64,000 bases of DNA from Phoenix dactylifera (taxonomy: Eukaryota > Streptophyta > Magnoliopsida > Arecales > Arecaceae). Position numbers and translations under genes: made by a program. Below, in pieces: positions 47,300 to 58,351 of this stretch (within the stretch, counting starts at the first letter, position 1; the number at the start of each line of letters is the position of its first letter). The DNA lies in NCBI RefSeq assembly GCF_009389715.1, contig NW_024067929.1, positions 62,001 to 126,000 of the forward strand, read 5' to 3'. The notes beneath the pieces are model-generated. The model ran no database searches, was not told the origin of the DNA, and worked only from the letters and a program-made list of their open reading frames with translations.

Positions 47300-47701
47300 T
47301 AAAAAACATTTTCCGACGCTTTTAAGCGTCGGTAAAAGCCGTCGTGGCACCGCACCGGCACGCTTATGCCGACGCTTCAAACGCTTATGTTAGCGTCGGC
47401 AAATGAGGATATACCGACGCTTTAAAGCGTCGGAAATTTGCGACGCTATAAAGCGTCGGGGAAAACCAGGAGCATACCCATGACGAAAATGTTCGTCGGG
47501 TAAGCGCTGACGCTATAAAAGCGTCGGTGAATCGGGATTTTTGCCAACGCTTTCTGCCTGCGTCGGCAAAAACTTTTGCCACTCTGGTATCTCCAACACT
47601 TTGGTGACGCTTGTCTTCGCGTGGGCGGTACTTTAGCCGACGCTAAAAAGCGTCGCTAAAGGTCCAAAAAAGCGCCGGGAAAAGTTGGTTTTCCTGTAGT
47701 G
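47300..47701 (+). repeat. CACTA right subterminal repeats and terminus
   Basis: Around ten copies of GCGTCGG/CCGACGC, many as hairpins such as CCGACGCTTTAAAGCGTCGG (47414-47433), followed by GGTTTTCCTGTAGTG ending at 47701. The final bases are the reverse complement of CACTACAGGAAAACC, a canonical CACTA end. Such subterminal repeats are the usual binding sites of the TNPA-type protein. Confidence 0.88.
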
Positions 47702-48376
47702 ACCCCAGTTTAGTCGGATTTCTGGTTGTGAGCCCTTGTTCTTGACTTAGTAAAAGCTGGCTCTCGTTTTGGTAGCTACGACTGTGTCTCTCTTAAGTGT
47801 AAGGAGACCGGGCATGTGATTCTTTTACATCTCTCTCAAGAGCTATTTATGGATCTTCCTCTGTTGTGAACCATGCAATCTGAGGGATTTCCAACTTAAG
47901 CTGGCAATAGTGATGGTTTACGAGCTGAAGGCTGGCGGTACTTTAATAAAAACAATTCGCAAGGGCACAGCTATCGCATGCATGCCGAAGTCATACATCT
48001 CACATGGGCGGCAGTCGCAGGCATCTCGAAATGGATGCGTAACGAATAGATTTGGTAGAAGACTCTGACCTTGCAAAGTCCAAAGTCAGTTGTATACCCT
48101 TGGAAGCAATCGGAGACCATGAGCTATGTGATTTAATATTCTCTTTTTAAGGTCTCCTAAACAAAACTTAGGGACGAATTAAAGAGACGTCATTAAATGT
48201 CTCTCTTGAGAGACCTAAAGATCTTTCCACCGTCGGAAGGTTTGACTATAGAAGTCTGCTCTTAGTTTGCACGTCACCTTCTCAAATATTTTGGACTGGT
48301 TGGTCTAAGGCACTTGTTTAGCTGAGGAGGAATAAGGATTGATCTCAAGCTGATTAGTAGCTCCCTGGAACCTGAG
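47702..48376 (+). other. upstream region of fucosyltransferase gene 2
   Basis: No ORF with similarity. The CACTA element ends 675 bp before the start codon, so the gene's proximal promoter lies right beside it. I could not place a convincing TATA box. Confidence 0.5.
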
Positions 48377-50925
48377 ATGGGAGGGGCTTCTAAAGCTGGA
48401 ATGGAGAAGAGGGATGGCTGCGGAAACTTCAGCCCTGGCGTGGTCCTCATCGCCTGCATCACGACTCTGCCGCTCTTGGTGCTTGCAGTCGGAGCTTATC
48501 AAAGCCGGTCGCTGGATTGGCTTCATGCAGTTGGACTGGTATCACTGAAAGGTAAACCCAGCTAGCATTCCCGCGTACTACTTCAGAAAATAGACAGGAT
48601 GATTTTGTACTCATAGGAAGCTGTGATCCAAACAGTGCTAAATACTGCAGTTTTTCAAATTTATTTATGGGGTGTAGTTTCTAATTATATTTTGGCAGCT
48701 GGTGATGCAATAAAAGTTGTTTGCAAGTTGAAACCCAATCGGAACGATGCAATGAGTAACTTTGATCTATGTGATGAATTTACTACTTTGATGTCGCTAC
48801 CTATGGATCTAAACAGGCCATTTTTTTCACTTATATTACCTTTTAGAGTTATGAAAATTTTGTTTACTTTTAGAAACTTATTTTTTTTATATTTAAGCAA
48901 GCTATTTAAGAATTTGGCATGATAACTAATCTTCTTTAGATTTGTTTGGTTTGCAAAAAAAAAAATTTCTCTCACCAAAATATTTTTTCTAAAAAACTAA
49001 TATCTGGCTGTATGATGCTTCGGAAAGTGTGTTTTTTTGTTTTCTTGAAAGATATTTCAGGGTGATTTATGTTTGCTTGAATATCTATCTTATTGAAAAA
49101 ATTATATAAAATATCTATTATATTTTTAATAAAGTAAAAAATTGTCATTCTATTATAAAAATATTTTTTTTAAAAAAAAAGCATTTTCAACTCATAGAAA
49201 TTAGATTTTTTGTACATTTTTTTATAAAATATATTAAAATTTTATAAAACTGCTCTGGCGCTTGAAAGGGTGTTGCATCTTTCGGGCGAATCCACACCCA
49301 CTTCACATATCCCAAAAGCGATTAGAGGTGAATCCTTCTTTCGCCCGAACGATACAACCCCAGTCCCGGGCAACCATCGAGGGCAAAACTATATCTAATT
49401 CCTCTGTTTTCCCCATTTCATTAACAAATCTTATGATGCAGCGAGTCTTATTAAACTAATTTGGATGTCTCCTCGAAATCTAGGTTCAGAAGATGATTCC
49501 TTTGTGTCCACTCCTGCACCGGTGGACAAACTTCTTGGTGGATTGCTGGCTCCTGGTTTTGACGAAGAGTCCTGTTTAAGCCGATATCAGTCTGCGTTGT
49601 ACCGAAAAGCTTCGCCCCACCTACCTTCCCGTTATCTCTTGGCAAGGCTAAGAAAGTACGAAGCCCAACATAAAAAATGTGGCCCAGGCACTGATCCATA
49701 CAAGAAAGCCATAGAGCAGTTCAAGTCTAATCACAGCATGGGGCCTATGGAGTGCAACTACGTCGTGTGGACACCATACAATGGCCTGGGGAATAGAATG
49801 CTAACTATCGCTTCAACATTCCTCTATGCTCTTCTCAACAACAGGATTTTACTGATCCACGCACCTAGTGACTTGGATGATCTTTTCTGCGAACCGTTTT
49901 CTAAGACCTCATGGGTTCTACCGTCCGATTTCCCGATCATCGATCGGTTAAGCAGCTTCGACATTCACACTCCTCAAAGCTATGCAAACATGCTAGCAAA
50001 AAAGGTGATCGATAAGCATTCGAATGGTTCACTACCTGCATATGTGTATCTACATCTGACCCATGACTACAGTGAACTAGATAAGCTCTTCTTTTGTGAA
50101 GATGATCAGTTATTTCTTAAAAAGTTCCCTTGGCTGGTGCTGAAATCGGACAACTACTTCATTCCAGCTCTATTTCTGGTCCCAGAGTATGAAGAAGAGC
50201 TGCGCCGGCTCTTTCCTTCGAGGGAGACAGTTTCCCATCATCTGGGAAGGTATCTTTTCCACCCCACCAACGCAGTGTGGGGGATGATAACAAGGTATTA
50301 TGAGGCTTATCTAGCCAAGGCTGAAGAGAAGATGGGCATTCAGATCAGAATTTTCCCATTTGCGCACATTTCTTCAGAGAATTTGTTAGCTCAGATTCTT
50401 AACTGCTCTAGAAATGAAAATTTGTTGCCTGAGATTAGTGTTGAAGGATCATCAACTACCAAAGCAGTAAGATCAAAATCAGTTCTTGTGGCTTCCTTGT
50501 ACACTGGATACGCTGACAAGATCAGGGACATGTACTACGAGCATGCGGCTACTACTGGAGAGATCATCAGCGTCTTCCAACCAAGCCATGAAGAGAAACA
50601 GCACACAGAGAAGCAAGCACACAACCAGAAAGCATTGGCAGAGATATACCTCTTGAGCTTTAGTGATGTCTTGGTAACAAGTTCCTGGTCTACATTCGGG
50701 TACATGGCTCAAGGTCTTGGTGGTGTGAAGCCATATATTTTGGCATTTCCAGAGGATGGGAAGGCACCAAACCCTCCGTGCCGTCGAGCCATGTCGATGG
50801 AGCCTTGCTTTCATTCTCCTCCTACTTATGATTGCAAAGCAAGGAAGAATGTCGACAAGGGGGCGCTAGGCCGACATGTAAGGCATTGCGAAGATGTAAG
50901 CAGAGGCCTTAAGCTGTTTGATTAG
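48377..50925 (+). CDS. GT37 alpha-1,2-fucosyltransferase, gene 2
   Basis: Two exons, 48377-48551 and 49484-50925, with a 932-bp phase-1 intron (G|GTAAAC, TCTAG|GT). The split codon is GGT, the same position and phase as in gene 1. Product 538 residues. A type II membrane anchor lies at about residues 19-40 (VVLIACITTLPLLVLAVGAY). Catalytic blocks: YVVWTPYNGLGNRMLTIAS (about 151-169), DLFCEPF (about 191-197), HHLGRYLFHPTN (about 310-321), GIQIRIF (about 343-349) and DVLVTSSWSTFGYMAQGLGG near the C-terminus, followed by a Cys-rich end (CRRAMSMEPCF). An internal Met (48401) is an alternative start still before the anchor. Expected role: Golgi transfer of L-fucose from GDP-fucose to cell-wall xyloglucan or arabinogalactan glycans; acceptor not predictable. 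Intact throughout; a close paralogue of gene 1. Confidence 0.92.
49268..49361. mobile_element. small MITE-like inverted repeat in the gene 2 intron
   Basis: The left arm GGTGTTGCATCTTTCGGGCG (49269-49288) is roughly the inverse of the right arm TTCGCCCGAACGATACAACC (49340-49359); both contain TTCGGGCGAA/TTCGCCCGAA. It lies about 120 bp before the exon 2 acceptor. The right arm resembles a block 430-470 bp upstream of gene 1 (9720-9759). Confidence 0.5.
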
Positions 50926-52670
50926 GCTGGATGGCCGTGTTTGCAATATTTGCATTCTTTTGTTTATGCATCAAAGTTGGTCAGCAGAGATCACTACAAT
51001 GGCAGGATAATGTACAAGGAACTTTCACATATGTTTACTGATGTTAAAGCACATAATCTACTAGGCTCCATTTCAACAATATTTGCCTCTAACTAAATAT
51101 TGCTTTGACATTATATAGTACATCTCTCTTTTCTTCTGAAAAAATTTGCATGCTCTTGCATCGCATGCTCTTTTGAGGACTTCTAGATAATCATCTTACA
51201 TGGATAGTTCACCTGGGATAGTTGCTTTTTTCATCAATATGGCATAAATAGAGATTAAATTTTTTTTTATAGTTTTGTATTTACTTATAAGTCCCTGTCT
51301 GTTCACTAAAGTTCTCATTAGATTAAATTCTCTGAAGTGGTCCATCAAGCACTTTCCTGTGCCCCAGTTTTCGCTTCTTATTTTACAATCGTTAGGCGTA
51401 AAATCCCATCAGATAGATTTGGCATTGATCAGTCTTGGCTTCGGATCGTAAGAGTGAATGTCTGCAACATGGAACACCTACGTGGCAGCAAACTCTGGCA
51501 ATCACGAGTTTTCCAAAAAGTGGAGTGCTGGCTTGCATCACTTGCAACTATATGTTCAAGTCGAATTACTATTATGACTTCAGACATAACATATGAGTTC
51601 TTACTGACTGTTCCCACAGTTTTTTGACGATAAGAGTGTTCCTTGTAGTTTCGCAATTTCGTTGCATCAGAAATTTTGTCCCAAACATGGAATAACTCAG
51701 GCAATCGTGATAGAATTGCTCTGGAAATTGAACCACCTACTAATGGTGAAATACTGGCTTGCATCTCTTGCAACGCCTTATTGTACCCATATCACGTCTT
51801 TCGGATACAGTCAGAAGAGCAGCAGGGTCTTAGGTACGTAACCCTTATGTCCCAGGGTTTATTAGAAACAAGAAGGATTGAGGGGAATCCAACGAACAGA
51901 TAGCTCAGTTTACTCTAAGTTTGGACACCCCAAAGGTGGAAGGGGATAGCTGGACTTATCCGTGCCTTATCCCACGTAACGCCAAACACGGCATTTTTAG
52001 GACCAAGAGAGCCGCCAATCGATGGTCCGGTCAACACGGAGGTTATAAGTGGCGTGAAGCTGGGAAGTACAATCCTATTGTGCATGGACCACGGGAGATT
52101 GTATACGGTCTTTCTTTTTTATCGTGCATTCTATTGTACCCATCGTAAAAACAGATTGAGACTTACCCCACTAGCACGTCCTATATCTTAAAAAAGAAAG
52201 AAAAAAAAAAGTGAAGCATTATCCAGGAGACCATCCATCCGTATCCCTTTCTTTTTTTCTTGGGAAGCTATTCTTCCCTCTCGATCCGGCCGTGAGGCTT
52301 TTCTCTTTCTTTCTGAGTCCCATTTTCCTGCTCTCCATTTTTTTTTTCTGTGGATTTTATGCAAGCCCTATTGGATTCCAGGAATTGACAGTACTGCGAT
52401 GATGTCAGTAGGTGGTCCTTGGCGGCAACAAAACCCTCTTAATAGCAAGAAGATAAGATTGTGGTTATCCCGAGCTATTTCGGTTCTTAATTTACCTAAG
52501 CCTTAGAATTTATTGATGCTTTCTTACTTCTAGGTTTACTTTTTTCTTTCTTAGTAGTTTAAGATTATTTATTGGTTGGCCTTGCCTTCTACTTGGTAGC
52601 TTTGAACCTAGCACTAGAACCCAACCTATGCCATCCACCTTTGACCAGGATCAGCTAAAATTGAGTTTAT
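50926..52670. other. intergenic, no supported gene
   Basis: 3' flank of gene 2 and AT-rich spacer. A duplicated phrase (ACTTGCAACTATATG... near 51540 and related text near 51765) hints at an old local duplication: the stretches around 51479-51630 and 51656-51790 share CTGGCTTGCATC and nearby words. No domain in any frame. Confidence 0.4.
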
Positions 52671-54002
52671 GGCCCGTTTGGTTCGCGAAAAATATTTTTT
52701 CTCCTAAAAATATAATTCTTGAGAAGCAGATTTTTGAAAAAAAGATGTCTATGAAAGTACTTTTGGTATATTTGCTTGATAATGAAAAAGTGACAGATTT
52801 TCAGAGTGCTTATGTTTGGTTGACCATTCACTTTTCTGAAAAATTATGTGTAATTCTTATTATATCCTTGATAGAGGAAAAAATGGATCGTCCAGCCTAC
52901 AACTAAAAGACTGCCCAATTTCGGCCCAGTAAACACCAACGATGAATGACGGAATATTCACTTCGACCTAGAGCCAACTCATCCTTGGAACTCCGCCTAA
53001 AGCTCCAGCAACTTCGGACATTCGCCGACTCCCCCAATCAAGTTCGGGGTGCCTCCAGACAAACGCCGACCCGTCTCGACCAAGTTCGGGACGTCAACTC
53101 CAGCGATACACAGTATACACTCCGACCCTCGAGCTCGGAATGCTCCCTTGAGTATACCTTGGAACCCGGGAAACCAAGCCACTCCTAGTCTCTACCAAGT
53201 CGACCTCGCCAAATGCATGACGCGACTAGTTAACGAGCTCAGCCTCGCTAACGACCACATCCATGCGCGGGCCTACGCCCACCTATGAGGCCGTACTCCA
53301 CCATACTGCTGTGTCATGTCTCCATAACCGGTCGACAGCAGTCAGACGGCACCTTGACTACTCCGATCATATCCTGCTGTGACTGTCAACGCCCTACCAT
53401 TTTTAAGAACGGGCTGTACGGCACGTCACCAGCCTACCTGAGCTGCACGCCATTCGGCTCAAAGCCATGCTCCCTCATGATGGGGACTGACAGTACCTCC
53501 GTCAGCTAGGCCACTCTACCGAAGCTATAAATAGCTCAGTCATGTAATTTCTGGTGGGGGGGTTCTCATGGGACCAAGTTTACTCACTCTAAATTGATCG
53601 TCGGAGGGCCCTCACCGGGAACACCGGTGAGGCTTTGTGCAGGTCCGTGGCCGTCGCACAGGATGTGGCTCTCGTCTTCCCTTTTCCAGCCCCGGCGGCT
53701 CCCTCGGCTCCACCGGCGGTTACCCTCGGGCCAGATTTGAACCACAACAACCCTTGATAAAAATTAGGTCTTTAATACTTTTTAATGTTGAAGGGTATTT
53801 TTGGAAAAAAATAAAATGGAGTGATTTTCGGCTCATCGAAAAGTAACTTTCCCATGTTTCTCATGAGAAAAACTTTTCATGAAACGTGAGAATCATATTC
53901 CCATAGAAATTTAACTTTTTCGTCTCTCTCCTTTGAAAATTCCAACCAAACAAGAGGCATCCATTACTTTTCCTTCTTTTCTTCCGCGAACCAAATGAGC
54001 CC
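52671..54002. mobile_element. MITE-like element, split by a solo LTR
   Basis: The left end GGCCCGTTTGGTTCGCG (52671-52687) and right end CGCGAACCAAATGAGCCC (53985-54002) are imperfect inverse repeats, bordered by TAT on both sides. This is the GGSCYGTTTGGTT-type terminus common in plant MITEs. Inner sequences on both sides are AT-rich (AAAATATTTTTTCTCC; TAACTTTTTCGTC). The middle is occupied by GC-rich LTR-like sequence. Confidence 0.5.
52920..53755 (+). repeat. gypsy-type solo LTR (approximate limits)
   Basis: GC-rich block with a promoter-like GCTATAAATAGC at 53525-53536. It is followed about 55-110 bp later by GATCGTCGGAGGGCCCTCACC, GGAACACCGGTGAGGC and TTGTGCAGG, the typical R/U5 arrangement of plant gypsy LTRs. 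No internal domain is next to it, so it is probably a solo LTR. I could not fix exact ends or a target duplication. It sits within the MITE-like element. Confidence 0.55.
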
Positions 54003-54060
54003 TATATCATAACAAACTTGAAGAAAAATCATAAGCATGCTTTTTGTTGATCTGAGCTAC

Positions 54061-54606
54061 CAATTTTTAGGTACAATGGGATTCATGCCACACAAAGATG
54101 GTTTCTATTCTCAACTTGTATAGAGTTAGGCTAGATTTCTTACTTTAGTAAGATTTGGTTGGATTTCAGTTTTATGTCTGTTTGGGAGCATGGCGTTTCT
54201 GATTATAGTAAAGGAGACTATTCATTCGGAGAAGTATCATTACAATTTTTAGGTACAATGGGATTCATGCCACACAGAGATGGTTTCTATTCTCAGCTTG
54301 TATAGAGTTAGGTTGATTTCTTACTTTAATAAGATTTGGTTGGGTTTCAGTTTTATGTCTGTTTGGTAGCATGATGTTTCTGATTATAGTAAAGGAGACT
54401 ATTCATTTGGAGAAGTATCATTACAATTTTCAGGTACAATGGGATTCGTGCCGCACAGAGATGGTTTCTATTCTCAGCATGTATAGAGTAAGGTAGATTT
54501 CTTACTTCAATACGATTTGGTTGGATTTCAGTTTTATGTCTGTTTGGTAGCATGGTGTTTCTGACTATAGTAAAGGAGACTCTTCATTTGGAGAAGTACC
54601 ATTACT
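54061..54606. repeat. three-copy tandem repeat, unit about 181 bp
   Basis: Copies start at 54061, 54243 and 54424 with CAATTTTTAGGTACAATGGG or a close variant. Each contains GATGGTTTCTATTCTCA, GTTTTATGTCTGTTTGG and GGAGAAGTA. Copies are about 90% alike by eye. Confidence 0.95.
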
Positions 54607-57088
54607 AGAGTCGTCGATAGGTGGGTCAACCCGTGGCCCAACTTGATACTACTTGACCTAATACGCATGCGAAGATCTGTGGGTGGATTCAGGGTCAAAA
54701 TTTGGACCCTTTCTGAAAACCGGGACAAGTCAGGTTATGTTTTCCAACTTAACCCGTCTTCACCCGGGCCCTATGTTTTTTGGTTCTAATTTTGGTCAAC
54801 AGAAAATGGACCCCACCACCCAATTTAGCCTAACTTAAAACTCAAATCACTAAAACCCCTTCTCATTCATCCTAAATTTCCTTCCCAATTCATTAAATAA
54901 ATTCTTAGTTAGACAAACTCCTCTCATATCATCTCAACAGTCCCATCTCCTCTAACCTACTTTCATTTAATCATATTTGAATATTCATTGTCTGTTTGGG
55001 TTGATTCTTATTTATAATATCTCAAGTATATGAATATATGTTTTTAAAAATTGTAGTTTGTAAATTTGGATCCTAAGATTGATCGACCCTCAGATGAAAT
55101 TAAAAAGTTTTTAATTTGACTTAAAAATATCGATATTATTTTTGTTATCAATTATTATATTTTTAGATATTAAAAATAGCTAAATGCTTTTCTAAACTAC
55201 AAATCTATTTTACCTAGTCTTGATTTGGGCTCGAACATTACAGTTAGGCTTAGGTCATACTTAATCTTGATCTAATCTGAATGACTTTCTAGGTTCAAGA
55301 TTTTTTCCCTAGACCCTATCCGACCTGATCGATCAATTAATAAGTAGATTTGGGTCCAAAATCAAGACCCAAATATGAAACTATATAGGATCAAGGTCAA
55401 CCATGTCTTGGTCCAATTTGACTCGTTTATAGCCCTAATCATTATGATGGCACATCATTTACTAGAGATTTCTTGGTGCTAGCTCATTTTTTAAAGTCTG
55501 TTTCCCTTTAGAATGAGAAACATGCATCGATATCTAAACAATCTTATGCAAAAAATATGATGTGAAATTGAATAGATGAAACAAAATATAAAGATAAGAA
55601 CTGAAAAATTGAGGAAAATAAGAAGTAATATATAATGAGAAGAACTACGGCACCATTGGAAGTGGGCTAGGTGGCCATGAAATCCGTCTTTTTGCATAAC
55701 AATAGGGAAACAACATGAGACAGGCTAGGTCCTGGTTCTAACTTGTTGAGTTTTAAGGATTTATTTCATAAAACTTTCGATGGCTAAGATTTATTTTATT
55801 AAAATCCAAAGATTAATCAAATGCTTCTAAATAGAATTCATTGGCATTTTGGCGTGATATACGTTTATATATATTAGAGATTAAAAAATTATTGATGTTA
55901 TTGTTGCTTTTGCTATTTTAGCTAGATTGCTGCAAGAAGAGAATTTTTTCTTTGTACAAAAAGTTTTTGTTCCTAGTCATACTAATATACCCGACCATAC
56001 TCTTAGTTTATGTACTAAGACAGTCACTCCACCCCTACATCCCCTGGAACCTAACCCAAACCCAACAATGAATGAGTTGGGTATTGAATCAAAGCCAAAC
56101 CTGTTGAAACTTTTAGGTTGGGTTCAGGTTTGAGGTTTCTATACATAACCAAACCCAAATCCAAACCCGACCCGACATATAAATTTTTAGGTTTATTACA
56201 TACATATATGCCTACACATGCAACACGTATACCCTTGCATAAGTAAATACATAAGTACAACACGCTCATATCTATAATATTAATTTTATATATATGTCAT
56301 TTAATTGAAAAAATTAATGATTTATGATTAAATCAAAAAGTAATGATATGTTAAAATATGTTTGGGTATTTATACTAGACTTTGAGTAAAGTGTATTTTT
56401 TCTATTTTTCTTCCATTACTATTAAATTGTTAACCATCAAGTATTTGTTATTCATGATTCAATTTTCATCGCTTTGGGTGTTTATGACTTCCCAAAACAT
56501 GGATTTCATTTCTTGATTAACTCTTTAGGGCATAATATTTCTTACAAGAGAGATACCCGAAGCTGACCTCCACTCAATCCAAACTCGATACAAACATTAC
56601 CAAACATGAACCCATCCCGATCCTTTAATGGATCAGGTATGAAAAAAAGTTGGAACTAAAAGTTCCATAGGTACGAATCTAGGCATGATAAAACGTGAAC
56701 TTGACTTCACCCCATAGCATATCTACTAGATTAAAAAATTTGTGAAAGCATACAATATCTATAATTAATACAATATTCCAAATTTGTTCGAGATAGATGG
56801 GATTTATGGATGTCTAACTTGTAAAACTCTATTGATATATTCACCCAACTAAAGGTGATGAATTGAAATAGTTTGATCAAGATACAAACATATCTTATGC
56901 TATCAGCCAAAGTGATGCAGTATTGCTATGTAATATCTAGACTTTGAATTTCCCCGCATGTTTGTCATGTCATATGTCCATCCAATCCACCGTTTCTTTT
57001 CTTCTTTCTCAAAGGAGACAAAATCTAATACGGCCATCTCCTTTTCTCTCAAAACCTTCCCTCGTCTCAGATACCACACCACTTAGAG
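54607..57088. other. AT-rich spacer with dispersed-repeat words
   Basis: No gene. Bases 54610-54770 and 56050-56180 are rich in GGGTC, AACCCAAACCC and CCCGACCC words, like 200-800. The remainder is AT-rich without repeats I can delimit. Confidence 0.4.
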
Positions 57089-57314
57089 ATGGAGACAAAG
57101 CTGATCAGGATGCAGATGCCCTGTCTAGCTAGCTCCACCAAACTTGAGAGCAAGGGAACTTCTCCAGCTAGGTCAAAGAAGAGGCTTGTAACCTCGATCT
57201 CGAGGCCCATATTTGTCTTGGTAACCTTCTTCTTGATGCTTCTTCCTCTCCTCGTCGTCTTTGGCCCCCATCAAATCATAGCAAGATATGAAACTTTGAG
57301 CAAGCAAAAAACGA
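57089..57314 (+). CDS. possible orphan first exon of a type II membrane protein
   Basis: An ATG-started frame with a basic stretch (SPARSKKRLVTSISR) followed by one hydrophobic span (PIFVLVTFFLMLLPLLVVF, about residues 40-58), then a possible donor ACGA|GTAACA at 57315. That would give a phase-1 intron, the same phase as both fucosyltransferase genes. Upstream is a C/T-rich leader-like sequence. No downstream catalytic exon is present before the TRIM and copia C. It resembles the first exons of Golgi glycosyltransferases in layout only; there is no sequence proof of family. Confidence 0.35.
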
Positions 57315-57456
57315 GTAACATCTGCTTCTTCTATAATTTTTTCTCTCTCTATTTAAACCATTATAAGGAGAAATTAGCAAGAAATCTATGATAATTTTCT
57401 TTATTTTTGACTTTTGACCTCTTTTCTGGATCTTAGCTCCAAAAGAGAACGTAAAC

Positions 57457-58198
57457 TGTAACAACCTAAGACCTCACCCAAAATGGCTAGCTGGAAAGTA
57501 TTATTTAGGTTCCTTGATCCTGTATAAATACCCAAGATCTACCCAGCGAATAACCGATGTGGGACTAAACACACGCCCGTATGGATCCTCAGATACTCCC
57601 TCGTTCAAGTCCTGACGTCCTTGTGAGGCTAAGGGTTCAAATCTAATCACAAACACCACGATTGGTCTGTGGTCAGCCCCAATGGATCCGTGTTGCAGTG
57701 TTTCCTAATCCACATAGATTATGGGCCGGGTCCGCTCTGATATCATTTGTAACAATCTAGGACCTCACCCAAAATGACTAGCCGGAAGGTATTATTTGGG
57801 TTCCTTGATCCTGTATAACTATCCAAGATCTACCCAGCGAATAACCGATATGGGACTAAACACACGCCCGTACGAGTCCTTACATACTCCCTCCGTTTAA
57901 ACCCTGACGTCGTCGTCAGGCTAAGGGTTTAAATCTATTCAAATCTAATCACAAATACCACGATCGGCTCGTGGTCAGCCCCAATGGATCCGTGCTGCAG
58001 TGTCCTCTGCAGTGTCTCCTAGTCTACATAGGTTATGGGCCGGGTCCGCTCGGATACCATTTGTAACAACCCAAGACCTCACCCAAAATGGCTAGCCGGA
58101 AGGTATTATTTAGGTTCCTTGATCCTGTATAAGTACCCAAGATCTACCCAGTGAATAACCAATGTGGGACTAAACACACGCCCGTACGGGTCCTCACA
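57457..58198 (-). mobile_element. TRIM retrotransposon, tandem form with three LTRs
   Basis: Three 137-bp LTR copies (57457-57593, 57748-57884 and 58062-58198), each TGTAACAAYCYAAGACCTCA-like at the start and (in copies 2 and 3) ending ACA. They are separated by two short internal regions (154 and 177 bp). Each internal region ends, next to the following LTR, with GCTCTGATATCA or GCTCGGATACCA, the inverse of a tRNA-Met primer site, so the element is on -. CTCCCTC tracts at the other side of the internals fit polypurine tracts. Exact target duplication TAAAC (57452-57456 and 58199-58203) encloses the entire array. No coding capacity, as usual for TRIMs. Confidence 0.9.
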
Positions 58199-58351
58199 TA
58201 AACGGTGAAGATTCATCCCACCTTTTATTGGTAAATGAAATGAAAAAAAGGGACAATAGTCTATCCTCCTCCTTGCGACAAATCATGTACCTATCATCAA
58301 ATATGGACTGATAAAAAATAACCTCCTCCTCACCACAAGCCCGGAAGGGCA

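Larger units (their letters stand above)
18230..47701 (+). mobile_element. CACTA (En/Spm) transposon remnant, interrupted by later insertions
   Basis: Coding remains in CACTA order on +: the end of the TNP2/DUF4216-type gene (18230-18594 plus 38801-39214), then a Transposase_24 (PF03004)-type gene (45784-47067). These are followed by a terminus of GCGTCGG palindromes ending in TTTTCCTGTAGTG at 47701, the reverse complement of a canonical CACTACAGGAAAA CACTA end. The left terminus and most of TNP2 are not seen; 18230 is only the first recognisable coding base. The body is split by copia A (18595-38795) and by a 4.8-kb element (40545-45349). That both coding pieces belong to one element is inference from order and orientation. 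Confidence 0.75.
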
